Positions 15,276 through 21,797 of a DNA stretch of 21,797 nucleotides are shown piece by piece. The notes beneath the pieces were generated by a model. The model saw nothing but the letters and a program-made list of their open reading frames with translations, made no database searches and had not been told where the DNA came from. Positions within the stretch are counted from its first letter, which is position 1; each line of letters starts with the position of its first letter. The position numbers were made by a program, and so were the translations under genes. The stretch is from Alphaproteobacteria bacterium UBA1303 (lineage in GTDB: Bacteria > Pseudomonadota > Alphaproteobacteria > Micropepsales > Micropepsaceae): NCBI GenBank assembly GCA_002307315.1, contig DBTZ01000020.1:1-21797 (forward strand), in the 5' to 3' direction.

Positions 15276-16477
15276 CGGACGAGCCGTTTCTACCCTACGG
15301 CCGTCAGACCATCGAAGACGACGACATTGCCGCAGTAACGGATGCCTTGCGCGGCGATTACCTCACCACCGGCCCGCTGATTTCGCGTTTCGAAGCATCG
15401 CTGGCCGAAAAGATCGGCGCCGCCCAGACCGTCGTCTGCGCCAACGGTACCGCTGCCTTATACATGGCGGCGAAGGCTCTGAATCTGGGACCGGGCAGCA
15501 AGGTCGTCGTTCCGGCCGTCACTTTTCTCGCCACCGCCAGCGCCCCTCATCTTTGCGGCGCGGAAATCGTATTCGCCGATGTCGATCCTGCAACCGGTCT
15601 GATGCGCCCGCAGGATCTAAAAAACGCCCTAAAGCGCGCCGGGACGGCCAATGCCCTGTTCAACGTGCATCTTGCCGGCCAGTGCGGCGATCTCAAAACG
15701 ATATGCGACATCGCCCGCTCTCACGATCTCAAAATCGTCGACGATGCCTGTCACGCCATCGGCGCCGAATACGTCGCACGCGACGGCACGCGCCGTGCGA
15801 TCGGCTGCAACGCCTTTTGCGACATGAGCGTGTTTTCCTTCCACCCGGTTAAAACCATTACGATGGGAGAAGGCGGGGCGGTAAGTACAAACGATAAAAA
15901 TTTGGCGCAGGCCCTGCGGCTGGCACGCAATCACGGACTGACCCGCGATCCGACCGACTTTGTCAGACCGGCAGACGCGTTCGATAAAAACGGAGCGCCT
16001 AATCCTTGGTATTACGAGTTGACCGCGCCGGGGTTCAATTTTCGCGCGACCGATTTTCAATGCGCGCTGGGTCTGTCGCAACTGACAAAATTGGACCGCT
16101 TTGTTGCACGCAGACGGCAGTTGAGCGAGCTTTACGATGCGGCGCTGTCGCCGTTGGCGCCGCTTTTACGGACGACGAAACGCGAAGAAAACTGCCGACC
16201 GGCTTGGCACCTTTACGTCGCGTTGGTAGATTTTGCCGCGCTTGGCATCGAGCGCGCGAAATTCATGCGGGCACTAGCCGCCGACGGCATTGGCAGCCAA
16301 ATACACTACATCCCGCTGCATCGCCAGCCTTACTACGCCGAGCGCTACGGTCCGCAAACGTTGCCCGGCGCCGAAGAATACTACGCCCGCGCCCTGAGCC
16401 TTCCGTTGTTCGCAACAATGCGCGATGCCGACGTTGCTCGTGTAGTGCGTTCGTTGAAAAATATCCTTGGCCGGTGA
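15272..16477 (+). CDS. pseC: PseC: UDP-4-amino-4,6-dideoxy-L-altrosamine transaminase
   Basis: A 401-aa PLP-dependent sugar aminotransferase of the DegT/DnrJ/EryC1 family; with PseB it makes the 4-amino sugar (Caulobacter FlmB). It has the opening LPYGRQTI and DYLTTGP motifs, ANGTAALY for cofactor phosphate binding, VDDACHAIGAEY, and SFHPVKTITMGEGG carrying the PLP lysine (within HPVK). HYIPLHRQPYY near the C-terminus is typical of PseC. The start is GTG, in a 4-bp overlap with the pseB stop, with AGGAAG about 8 nt upstream. It is the last plus-strand gene before a strong terminator. Confidence 0.95.
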   Translation: MTDEPFLPYGRQTIEDDDIAAVTDALRGDYLTTGPLISRFEASLAEKIGAAQTVVCANGTAALYMAAKALNLGPGSKVVVPAVTFLATASAPHLCGAEIVFADVDPATGLMRPQDLKNALKRAGTANALFNVHLAGQCGDLKTICDIARSHDLKIVDDACHAIGAEYVARDGTRRAIGCNAFCDMSVFSFHPVKTITMGEGGAVSTNDKNLAQALRLARNHGLTRDPTDFVRPADAFDKNGAPNPWYYELTAPGFNFRATDFQCALGLSQLTKLDRFVARRRQLSELYDAALSPLAPLLRTTKREENCRPAWHLYVALVDFAALGIERAKFMRALAADGIGSQIHYIPLHRQPYYAERYGPQTLPGAEEYYARALSLPLFATMRDADVARVVRSLKNILGR

Positions 16478-16485
16478 AGGCGTAG

Positions 16486-16516
16486 ACGGGCGGAGTTTTC
16501 TCCGCCCGTATTTTTT
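16486..16516 (+). terminator. Rho-independent terminator after pseC
   Basis: ACGGGCGGAG and CTCCGCCCGT form a perfect 10-bp stem with a TTTT loop, followed by A and six T. It starts 8 bases after the pseC stop and ends the plus-strand operon. Confidence 0.93.
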
Positions 16517-16600
16517 GCGTGCCCCACCCGACACGAACCCACGCCCAGGGGGCGAAGCCGTCTTGCAAACGATCTTCGCCGATCCATGAGATGTGCAGTC

Positions 16601-16627
16601 GGCGGACGAAGTATCGCTTCGCCCGCC
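16601..16627 (-). terminator. Hairpin downstream of first flagellin gene
   Basis: GGCGGACGAAG (16601-16611) and CTTCGCCCGCC (16617-16627) pair with one mismatch around a 5-base loop, 14 bases past the flagellin stop on the minus strand. No T-run follows, so it may stabilise the mRNA 3' end and not terminate alone. Confidence 0.4.
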
Positions 16628-16640
16628 GGGTTTCCGCACA

Positions 16641-17471
16641 TTACTGGAACAGCGAGAGCACGATGGCGGAGGAGGAGTTTGCAATCGACAACGCCTGGAC
16701 CGCGAGCTGCTGCTTGGTCTGCAACGCGGTAAGATTGGCGCTTTCTTCGGACATGTCGGCGTCCACCAAGTTTCCGATACCAGACGTCAACGTATCCGAC
16801 AAAGACGACACGAAGGTCAGCTGAATCGAAAACTTCTTCGAACCGGCCGACATCGTCGCCAACGCGGAGTCAACGCTCTTGAGCGCGGCGGAGATCAACG
16901 AGGCCGCCTGAGAGGCCTTCGCCACCGAACCGATGGTGAAGTTCGAGGTGAAACCCGTTCCCATAATCTTGCCGCCGTACGAGAAACTCTGAGCGGCGAC
17001 GGAAATCTTAGAACCGTCAGTCGAAGCCAGCGCGGTAATTGTCTTGGTCGAATCATCGAGCATATTGACGCCGTTGAACTTGGCGTTCTTGACCACGGTA
17101 GCGATCTGATCGCGAAGGGCGGTAAAATCTTCGTTCAACGCCGCGCGGCTGTTCGTATCGAGAGAGCTATCGGACGCTTGGGTGGCGATGCTCTTCATCT
17201 CGATAAGCAGGTCGGACACCGACTCGCCGGCAGAGATCCCGGTATCGAGCACCGACATGCCGGAATTCAGGCTGGTCGAAACCGCCTTGTAGCCCGACAC
17301 TTCGCCACGCATGTTCTGCGCAATAGCGAATATCGAACCGCTGTCCCTGGCAGACGCAACCTTGTAACCGGTCGAAACCGCAGATTCGGTCTTTTCAATT
17401 TGTGCGTTGGTTTTGTTGAGATACTGCAGCGCGGTCATTGCTGCGGTATTGGTGTTGACACTGAGGGTCAT
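16641..17471 (-). CDS. Flagellin (copy A)
   Basis: A 276-aa flagellin, the structural subunit of the flagellar filament, exported through the flagellar type III system. The conserved N-terminal D0/D1 region starts MTLSVNTNTAAMTALQYLNK and includes the ARDSGSIFAIAQNMRGEV stretch. The C-terminal D1/D0 region ends QQLAVQALSIANSSS. Only a short, Ser/Thr-rich central region (about 140-200) is present, as is usual for compact alphaproteobacterial flagellins; this is the likely glycosylation surface. It has no cysteine. GGAGG lies 7 nt before the ATG. It is transcribed from a sigma-54-type promoter at 17544-17558, separate from that of copy B. Confidence 0.95.
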   Translation of the reverse strand: MTLSVNTNTAAMTALQYLNKTNAQIEKTESAVSTGYKVASARDSGSIFAIAQNMRGEVSGYKAVSTSLNSGMSVLDTGISAGESVSDLLIEMKSIATQASDSSLDTNSRAALNEDFTALRDQIATVVKNAKFNGVNMLDDSTKTITALASTDGSKISVAAQSFSYGGKIMGTGFTSNFTIGSVAKASQAASLISAALKSVDSALATMSAGSKKFSIQLTFVSSLSDTLTSGIGNLVDADMSEESANLTALQTKQQLAVQALSIANSSSAIVLSLFQ

Positions 17472-17478
17472 TTTTTGC

Positions 17479-17489
17479 CTCCGTTCTGG
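17479..17489 (-). promoter_or_regulatory. Conserved flagellin leader 11-mer (copy A)
   Basis: CCAGAACGGAG on the minus strand sits 7 nt before the flagellin A start and contains its ribosome-binding site. The same 11-mer is at the same distance before flagellin B, though the flanking leaders differ. It may be a translation-control site, for example for FlbT. Confidence 0.5.
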
Positions 17490-17499
17490 CGTTGTACGC

Positions 17500-17512
17500 G
17501 AGCATTATGCTC
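17500..17512 (-). promoter_or_regulatory. Palindrome in flagellin A leader
   Basis: GAGCAT-T-ATGCTC is a perfect dyad in the predicted 5' untranslated leader, 28 nt before the flagellin A start codon. It could form a small hairpin in the mRNA or bind a protein. Flagellin B lacks it. Confidence 0.35.
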
Positions 17513-17543
17513 TCAGGGTGTTCCGCCCCGCACTGGAGTGAAG

Positions 17544-17558
17544 GCAAGGCGCATGCCG
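17544..17558 (-). promoter_or_regulatory. Sigma-54 promoter of flagellin A
   Basis: Reading on the minus strand, CGGCATGCGCCTTGC has GG and GC exactly 10 bases apart and closely fits the -24/-12 consensus TGGCACG-N4-TTGC. The predicted start is near 17532, giving a leader of about 60 nt. Sigma-54 control of flagellins is known in Caulobacter and Rhodobacter. Confidence 0.75.
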
Positions 17559-17599
17559 CGCCGTTGGCAACGAACGCTTAACTTTCGATTTTCCGTTTG

Positions 17600-17704
17600 G
17601 CCGCGAAAGCGGCTTCCGTAAAATTTGCCGGCAGGAAAATTTTACCCGGCAAAAATTGCCGCTGAAGGGAAAAAAATGCCGCCCCGAAGGCAATTTTTGC
17701 CGGG
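17600..17704. repeat. Cluster of inverted repeats between flagellin genes
   Basis: Three stem-loops lie side by side: GCCGC-GAAA-GCGGC at 17600-17613; a 12-bp arm pair with one mismatch at 17618-17629 and 17634-17645; and a perfect 16-bp inverted repeat at 17645-17660 and 17689-17704 with a 28-base spacer. Within the spacer, a small stem (17677-17680 with 17689-17692) is followed on the minus strand by seven T (17676-17670), a possible terminator for flagellin B. No coding potential is seen. Confidence 0.65.
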
Positions 17705-17719
17705 CGGCGGAATATTGAT

Positions 17720-17747
17720 GCGGCGCCCGGCTTTATGCCGGCGCCGC
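17720..17747 (-). terminator. GC-rich hairpin after flagellin B
   Basis: A stem of about 11 pairs with one bulge (GCGGCGCC against GGCGCCGC, plus CGGC/GCCG pairs further in) around a TTTAT loop begins 30 bases past the flagellin B stop. It has no T-run of its own but precedes the T-rich hairpin near 17670-17692, so the two may terminate or stabilise the transcript together. Confidence 0.5.
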
Positions 17748-17776
17748 ACCGAAAACCTTGCTTGCAAAAGCTGCGT

Positions 17777-18610
17777 CTACTGGAACAGTTGCAGAATGAT
17801 CTGTGGCGTCGAGTTGGCAATCGACAAGGCCTGAACACCGAGCTGCTGTTTGGTCTGCAACGCGGTAAGGTTGGCGCTTTCCGTAGCCATATCGGCATCG
17901 ACTAGGTTACCGATGCCGGTTTCGAGAGAATCCGACAATTTCTGGGTAAAAGTTAGCTGGATCGAATACTTCTTGGCACCTGCGGACAGCTTCGATAACG
18001 CCGAGTCGATATTTACCAGCGCTACGGCAATAACGCTGACCATACTCTCCGCCACTGCGGCAGAGCCGATCGAGGCATTGGAGCCGAAAGCCGCACCGAG
18101 AATGGATCCCCCGAAGGAGAAGCACTGCGCCGCCACGGTAATTCGACGGGAACCGTCGGTAGAGGCCAACGCCGAAACCGCCTGGGTCGTCCCGTTGAGC
18201 AGGTTGAGCCCGTTAAAAGAAGCATTCTGAACGACGGTGTTGATCTGCTCGCGCAAGGCAAGAAAATCTTCGTTCAAGGCCGCGCGGCTTGCGGAATCGA
18301 GAGAGGTGTCCGCTGCCGCTAATGCTTTTTGCTTCATTTCGATCATCAGATCGGAAATCGATTCGCCGGCCGATGTAGCGACATCGAGCGCCGATAGCCC
18401 GCGATTTAGGCTGTCCTCGATCGACGAACAGCCGGCGACGTCACCGCGCATGTTTTGTGCGATGGCGTAGGTTGCGCCGTTGTCGCGAGCGGTCGAGACT
18501 TTCAGGCCGGTCGAGATTGCGGTCTCCGTGTCGGTGATCTGGCTGTTGGTCTTGTTCAGGTACTGCAACGCCAGCATTGAACTTGAATTGGTGTTGACGC
18601 TTAAGCTCAT
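17777..18610 (-). CDS. Flagellin (copy B)
   Basis: A 277-aa paralogue of flagellin A, with the same MSLSVNTNSSSMLALQYLNK opening, ARDNGATYAIAQNMRGDV region and C-terminal QQLGVQALSIANSTP. The frame is open upstream, but the ATG at 18610 matches the family start and has GGAG 7-11 nt before it. Unusually for a flagellin it carries two cysteines, Cys61 in the conserved D1 helix region and Cys163 in the central region; copy A has Tyr and Ser at the matching places. It has its own sigma-54-type promoter at 18675-18689. It is probably a second filament subunit, perhaps with a distinct position or expression. Confidence 0.95.
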   Translation of the reverse strand: MSLSVNTNSSSMLALQYLNKTNSQITDTETAISTGLKVSTARDNGATYAIAQNMRGDVAGCSSIEDSLNRGLSALDVATSAGESISDLMIEMKQKALAAADTSLDSASRAALNEDFLALREQINTVVQNASFNGLNLLNGTTQAVSALASTDGSRRITVAAQCFSFGGSILGAAFGSNASIGSAAVAESMVSVIAVALVNIDSALSKLSAGAKKYSIQLTFTQKLSDSLETGIGNLVDADMATESANLTALQTKQQLGVQALSIANSTPQIILQLFQ

Positions 18611-18617
18611 TGTCTGT

Positions 18618-18628
18618 CTCCGTTCTGG
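18618..18628 (-). promoter_or_regulatory. Conserved flagellin leader 11-mer (copy B)
   Basis: CCAGAACGGAG on the minus strand, 7 nt before the start codon, is identical in sequence and position to the element before flagellin A. It contains the ribosome-binding site. Confidence 0.5.
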
Positions 18629-18674
18629 TGGCATACGGGTCTGCAAGCAAGGCACGCTGCCCAAACCGACTTGC

Positions 18675-18689
18675 GCAACCGGCATGCCA
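18675..18689 (-). promoter_or_regulatory. Sigma-54 promoter of flagellin B
   Basis: On the minus strand TGGCATGCCGGTTGC matches the -24/-12 consensus with GG and GC 10 bases apart. It shares GGCATG-N4-TTGC with the flagellin A promoter. The predicted start is near 18663, giving a leader of about 53 nt. Confidence 0.8.
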
Positions 18690-18783
18690 AGTTTTTGGAG
18701 AAAATGTAAAATTTATGCCGTTGTTTTTATTGAATAAAATAGATCGGCGGTTTGGTTAAGGCCGGAATATTTTGCCGCCCGGG

Positions 18784-18814
18784 AAAAAAAAGGACCGGCC
18801 AAAACGGCCGGTCC
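18784..18814 (-). terminator. Rho-independent terminator of flbT-flaF
   Basis: GGACCGGCC (18792-18800) and GGCCGGTCC (18806-18814) form a perfect 9-bp stem with a 5-base loop. On the minus strand it is followed by eight T (18791-18784). It lies 27 bases past the flaF stop and insulates the flagellin B promoter. Confidence 0.93.
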
Positions 18815-18840
18815 CAATGTATTTCATACCTCGTTCCGCC

Positions 18841-19191
18841 TCATGCCGAGCCGGTCAGCCCTTGCATGATAGTACGATTGATCTCGATCAGAGGATCGAT
18901 CGGCGCCTTCTTGCGCACTACCTGACGGGTATAACGGGCAACCCACATGGATAGCGAGATGATCTGCGCCCGCACCGGCGACGGCAATTGATTGCGCGAA
19001 TCCATGCAATCGTTCGCCATCGCCTGCCAGACGCGCCGATTCCAATCGAGCGCCTCGATGAAGGGCGCTCCCTTTGCGCTGGTCTTTTTGATGTCGATCA
19101 ACGCGCCGGTAACCTGACCGAATAGCCGATATTCGGTCTGGCGCGAATCCTCAACTACGCGCTGTGCGTCTTGATATGCTTTCAGAGACAT
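18841..19191 (-). CDS. flaF: FlaF, flagellin secretion/regulatory protein
   Basis: A 116-aa FlaF protein, an alphaproteobacterial factor needed for flagellin synthesis and secretion that works with and against FlbT. The family start MSLKAYQDAQR, the RQTEYRLFGQVTGAL motif (17-31) and the central LDWNRRVWQAMANDC are clear. Its ATG lies inside the 3' end of flbT, with a 41-bp overlap in a different frame. The start is fixed by the conserved N-terminus. It is the last gene of its transcript, followed by a strong terminator. Confidence 0.93.
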   Translation of the reverse strand: MSLKAYQDAQRVVEDSRQTEYRLFGQVTGALIDIKKTSAKGAPFIEALDWNRRVWQAMANDCMDSRNQLPSPVRAQIISLSMWVARYTRQVVRKKAPIDPLIEINRTIMQGLTGSA

Positions 19192-19576
19192 AGCTCAACC
19201 GCTCTCGCTCGAATTCGAACAGCTTCTTACAGCCCATTAACGCCTTGTAGTAGGAGCCTGCCATCACATCGCGGCTGATCTCGACGCAAGTGGCAAGAGC
19301 CGCACGGTCGCGTACGGCCCCCATGAATTCGGTCATGCGTAAAGCAAAATCGTTATAATATTGTTCGCCGTTTTCGCTATCGAGATACATCATCATGATA
19401 GGTAGATAGATGCGCCGCGCCGGAGTATTGGCATCTGCCGGCTGCATGATATCCTTCTCCCTCAGCAGACAGGCCTTGTTTTGAACGAGCAAACTGGCAC
19501 GTTTTTCGCCGTTGGTCAGTACCGCACCGTTGAGAACGAACTTTTCTCCTGGTTTGAGCGATAATTTCAGTGGCAT
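19151..19576 (-). CDS. flbT: FlbT, flagellin mRNA translation regulator
   Basis: A 141-aa FlbT protein. In Caulobacter FlbT acts on the 5' leader of flagellin mRNA and couples filament synthesis to hook completion. The opening MPLKLSLKPGEKFVLNGAVL and the ADANTPARRIYLPIMMMYLD region are typical. It is upstream of and overlaps flaF by 41 bp. AGAGG lies before the ATG. Its promoter must be in the 150-bp divergent gap shared with the glycosyltransferase gene; I see no sigma-54 motif for it there. Confidence 0.94.
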   Translation of the reverse strand: MPLKLSLKPGEKFVLNGAVLTNGEKRASLLVQNKACLLREKDIMQPADANTPARRIYLPIMMMYLDSENGEQYYNDFALRMTEFMGAVRDRAALATCVEISRDVMAGSYYKALMGCKKLFEFERERLSYVSESISRRTARS

Positions 19577-19726
19577 GGCGGCCTCTTGCTAGTGTGGCGA
19601 GTGCGGTATCGCAGCAAAGATACTCCGGTAAGGGTTAACGAAATCCTTTTAAAAAACGACAATTCATTCACTGCATATTAAGTCTGTTTCGACAATTCTC
19701 CGTGCCGTGCATCAGGGAGAATGAAT
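19577..19726. promoter_or_regulatory. Divergent promoter region flbT / flmG-like gene
   Basis: This 150-bp gap drives flbT leftward and the TPR-glycosyltransferase rightward. The centre (about 19630-19690) is AT-rich with GGTTAACGAAATCC at 19632-19645. No clear -24/-12 or CtrA site of correct spacing was found. Confidence 0.45.
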
Positions 19727-21484
19727 ATGGCCAGGGGTCTTGCGGCTGTCAGCCTGGAAAACGACGACGGGGTCGATGTTAAAACCCAGACGTTGGCGAA
19801 ACTCGAAGCGCTGGCCGATAACGTCGATATGGCGTTGGCCTCCCGCAAAGCACACGGATACCTTCTGCGCGCCGTCAAGTCCTGGAACAAGGGACGCGTC
19901 GCCCGCACGGCCCAACTGGCACTCGATGCCATCAACGCAGATCCCGAAAACGCCACCGCCTATCATGTCCTAGCGATCGCGCTTGAGAAAATGGGACATC
20001 TTTACAAGGCGCTGGTGACCTACGAAAAAGCCTATCAGCTTAGTCCCGACGATCTTGATATCGTCATTAACCTCGGGCAGCTTGCCGGCAAGTTCGACAT
20101 GAAGGATGCCGCCGAAAAGTTATACCGAACCTATATTTCCAAGCGCCCCGATTCGCCGCTCGGCTACAATAACCTTGCCAACGTTTTTAGCAGTCGCAAC
20201 CAGATAGCCGAAGCGATCGATCTTCTGAAATTTGCCATTAACAGACTGCCGACAGAGGCAATTCTGTGGAATTCCGTCGCTACCATTCTCGCCGAAGAAG
20301 GCAGAATGGAGGAAAGCGTGATTTTCTACCGAGAGGCCATCCGACTCTCCCCCGATTGTACCCGCTATTATCATAATCTCGGCTATGCGCTGATGCATCT
20401 CGAGAAGATCGAAGAAGCCATCGCGCTTTACAATGAAGCGCTCAATCATGTCAGAGATCCGTTCGAGCGCTACGAAAGCATTTACTCGCGAGGTATTTGC
20501 AGTTTGCAAATCGGGCAACTGGAAAACGGCTTTAAAGACTACGAAATCCGCAACAATCAGCGTTTCCGCGGCCATACCTATTATATGCTTAAAACCCCGG
20601 AATGGCAGGGCGAATCGTTGGCCGGCAAGACGGTGTTGGCCGTGGGCGAGCAAGGACTTGGCGACGAAATTATGTTCGCCAGTATTCTGCCAGACGTAAT
20701 GCGCGCGGTCGGCGACAACGGCTTGGTGCAGGTCGCCGTCGAGCCGCGGCTGGTTCCGTTGTTCAAGCGTTCGTTCCCCGAGGCACACGTCGGGGCCTAC
20801 GACGACCGCAAACTGGTCGAAAAAGACGGCAACAAAGAGGTGCGCTTTTTCCCTTCGATCCGCGGGCAAAATGCGCCGGACTACTATTTCTCTCTGGGAA
20901 CCGGCCTGATGTATTTCCGCAAAACATTAGACGACTTTCCCGGCAAGGCATATCTCGTCCCCGATCCCGTGCGTGTTGCCTCCTTTCGCGAGCGGTTACA
21001 TGCCGGTGGCGAGGTGCCGTTGATCGGCATTTGCTGGCGTTCGATGATGTTGTCCAACAAACGCGGCAAGTATTACAGCTGTCTCGATCAATGGGGGCCA
21101 ATTCTCAAAACCCCCGGCGTCAGGTTCGTTAACCTGCAATACGGCGACTGCGAAAAGGAACTTGCCGAAGCCGAGGCGCTGCATGGCATACGCATCGAAC
21201 GTGTGGACGGTCATGATCTTACCAAGGATATCGACGGCAATGCCGCGCTTTCCGCCGCGCTTGACTTGGTGATTTCCGCTCCCACCTCGGTGGCGGCGAC
21301 GGCCGCCAGCGTCGGCGTGAATACATGGTTCATGGTCAACAGTGCGAGTTGGCCGCAGCTCGGCACCGATCATTATCCCTGGTATCCCAGGACTTCGGTC
21401 TTTAAGCCGGAAAAGCCATTCGACTGGCCGCAGATCATCGCCGGCGTAGCCGATGCCTTACGTGACTATTCCGCTGCCTTTTAA
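19727..21484 (+). CDS. flmG: TPR flagellin glycosyltransferase, FlmG-like
   Basis: A 585-aa protein with tetratricopeptide repeats over about 42-275 (for example the AYHVLAIALEKMGHLYKAL and LGYNNLANVFSSRNQIAEAI units) and a GT-B-type C-terminal domain from about 293, including VGEQGLGDEIMF (306-317) and a C-terminal ISAPTSVAATAASVGVNTW donor-site-like stretch. This matches FlmG of Caulobacter in layout and length; FlmG binds flagellin through its TPRs and adds pseudaminic acid. Location beside flagellins, flbT-flaF and pse genes fits. Two in-frame ATGs exist: 19721 has AGGGAG only 1 nt away, while 19727 has it at 7 nt, so I chose 19727. The symbol rests on architecture and context. Confidence 0.85.
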   Translation: MARGLAAVSLENDDGVDVKTQTLAKLEALADNVDMALASRKAHGYLLRAVKSWNKGRVARTAQLALDAINADPENATAYHVLAIALEKMGHLYKALVTYEKAYQLSPDDLDIVINLGQLAGKFDMKDAAEKLYRTYISKRPDSPLGYNNLANVFSSRNQIAEAIDLLKFAINRLPTEAILWNSVATILAEEGRMEESVIFYREAIRLSPDCTRYYHNLGYALMHLEKIEEAIALYNEALNHVRDPFERYESIYSRGICSLQIGQLENGFKDYEIRNNQRFRGHTYYMLKTPEWQGESLAGKTVLAVGEQGLGDEIMFASILPDVMRAVGDNGLVQVAVEPRLVPLFKRSFPEAHVGAYDDRKLVEKDGNKEVRFFPSIRGQNAPDYYFSLGTGLMYFRKTLDDFPGKAYLVPDPVRVASFRERLHAGGEVPLIGICWRSMMLSNKRGKYYSCLDQWGPILKTPGVRFVNLQYGDCEKELAEAEALHGIRIERVDGHDLTKDIDGNAALSAALDLVISAPTSVAATAASVGVNTWFMVNSASWPQLGTDHYPWYPRTSVFKPEKPFDWPQIIAGVADALRDYSAAF

Positions 21485-21567
21485 ATTATCCGGTCATACA
21501 GAACCGGAATTGGCTGCAGCTTTCTTAGCCGCAGCACGTTTCGGCGAAACGGATTCTGCTTTTTTTC
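21485..21567. other. Short intergenic stretch after flmG-like gene
   Basis: It contains two weak stem-loops, CCGGT/ACCGG (21490-21494 with 21503-21507) and GCTGC/GCAGC (about 21513-21535), without a T-run. It is possibly the transcript end of the upstream gene; no gene is seen. Confidence 0.35.
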
Positions 21568-21797
21568 GTGAAGCGCTCTAGGACCAAGCTTCCGAACCAT
21601 CCCGAGGTGCGGCCGCTGTTGTCGGACGAGCATTTTTCGGTGGACGGAACGCTGATCGAGGCCTGGGCGTCGCAGAAGAGCTTCCGGCGCAAGGACGGCA
21701 GCGACGATGGCGACGGCTCGAACTTCCATGGCGATAAGCGCAAGGTCGCCGCCCTTCGCGCCATCGCGGCGACCCCGCGCGTGACCCAGAACAACAC
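21568..21797 (+). pseudogene. IS5-type transposase remnant with internal deletion, cut by window end
   Basis: The plus-strand frame beginning at 21568 reads through HPEVRPLLSDEHFSVDGTLI and EAWASQKSFRRKDG, the well-known first catalytic region of IS5-family DDE transposases (first Asp in SVDGT). After SNFHGDKRK it continues as VAALRAIAATPRVTQNN. In intact members this kind of sequence (like VAxLR..TPHVAQN) lies much further on, near the C-terminal part, so the middle with the second catalytic Asp appears deleted. The N-terminal part is also missing: no transposase-like sequence precedes about 21586. This is a dead element; whether the C-terminus and an inverted repeat remain is beyond the window. 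Confidence 0.75.

Noticed and set aside
16593..17621. 342-aa open frame on the plus strand
   Set aside because: Antisense to flagellin A; arginine/glycine-rich shadow without a family match.
19590..19610. GCTAGTGT upstream of flbT resembling the 5' palindrome arm
   Set aside because: Only 8 bases match and the flanks differ; too short to call a repeat copy.
19633..19650. TTAA...TTAA pair as a CtrA site between flbT and the flmG-like gene
   Set aside because: Half-sites are 10 bases apart instead of 7.
21525..21797. 90-aa open frame on the minus strand at the window end
   Set aside because: Opposite the recognisable transposase remnant, which reads on the plus strand.
1..21797. CRISPR array, prophage, toxin-antitoxin or restriction system
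   Set aside because: No regularly spaced repeats and no such protein families seen on either strand.

Overview
The window reads as chromosomal DNA of a motile alphaproteobacterium, probably of Rhodospirillales type. The evidence is moderately high GC, a RegB/RegA redox two-component pair, the FlbT/FlaF flagellin regulators that are confined to Alphaproteobacteria, short flagellins of about 276 aa, and a TPR-glycosyltransferase like Caulobacter FlmG. Species cannot be fixed from the sequence alone.

Layout. 1-230: a palindromic element and tRNA-Ala(CGC) on the minus strand. 408-1019: two small housekeeping genes (YggT family, DUF167/UPF0235 family). 1020-1485: intergenic, holding a nested palindromic element. 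1486-3449: regB-regA. 3516-6178 (minus): an SpsF-PseG fusion and a NeuB/PseI-type synthase, for making and activating a nonulosonic acid. 6258-14137 (plus): sulfotransferase, C-methyltransferase-like protein, split transketolase (two genes), SDR, ATP-grasp ligase and GH57-like protein; the last five overlap end to end. 14181-16477: pseB-pseC, the first two steps of pseudaminic acid synthesis. 16641-19576 (minus): two flagellin genes, each with a sigma-54-type promoter, then flaF and flbT with a strong terminator. 19727-21484 (plus): FlmG-like flagellin glycosyltransferase. 21568-21797: a degenerate IS5-type transposase remnant running off the end.

How it fits together (inference). PseB and PseC make the UDP-4-amino sugar, an acetyltransferase (PseH) not present here would acetylate it, the PseG half removes UDP, the NeuB/PseI protein condenses the sugar with phosphoenolpyruvate, and the SpsF half makes the CMP-sugar. 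The FlmG-like protein would attach it to the flagellins encoded next to it, while FlbT and FlaF control flagellin mRNA and secretion. The seven-gene set in the middle has no assigned role that I recognise. It sits inside this pathway and looks like a glycan-tailoring or unusual-sugar module; it is the best candidate here for an undescribed system.
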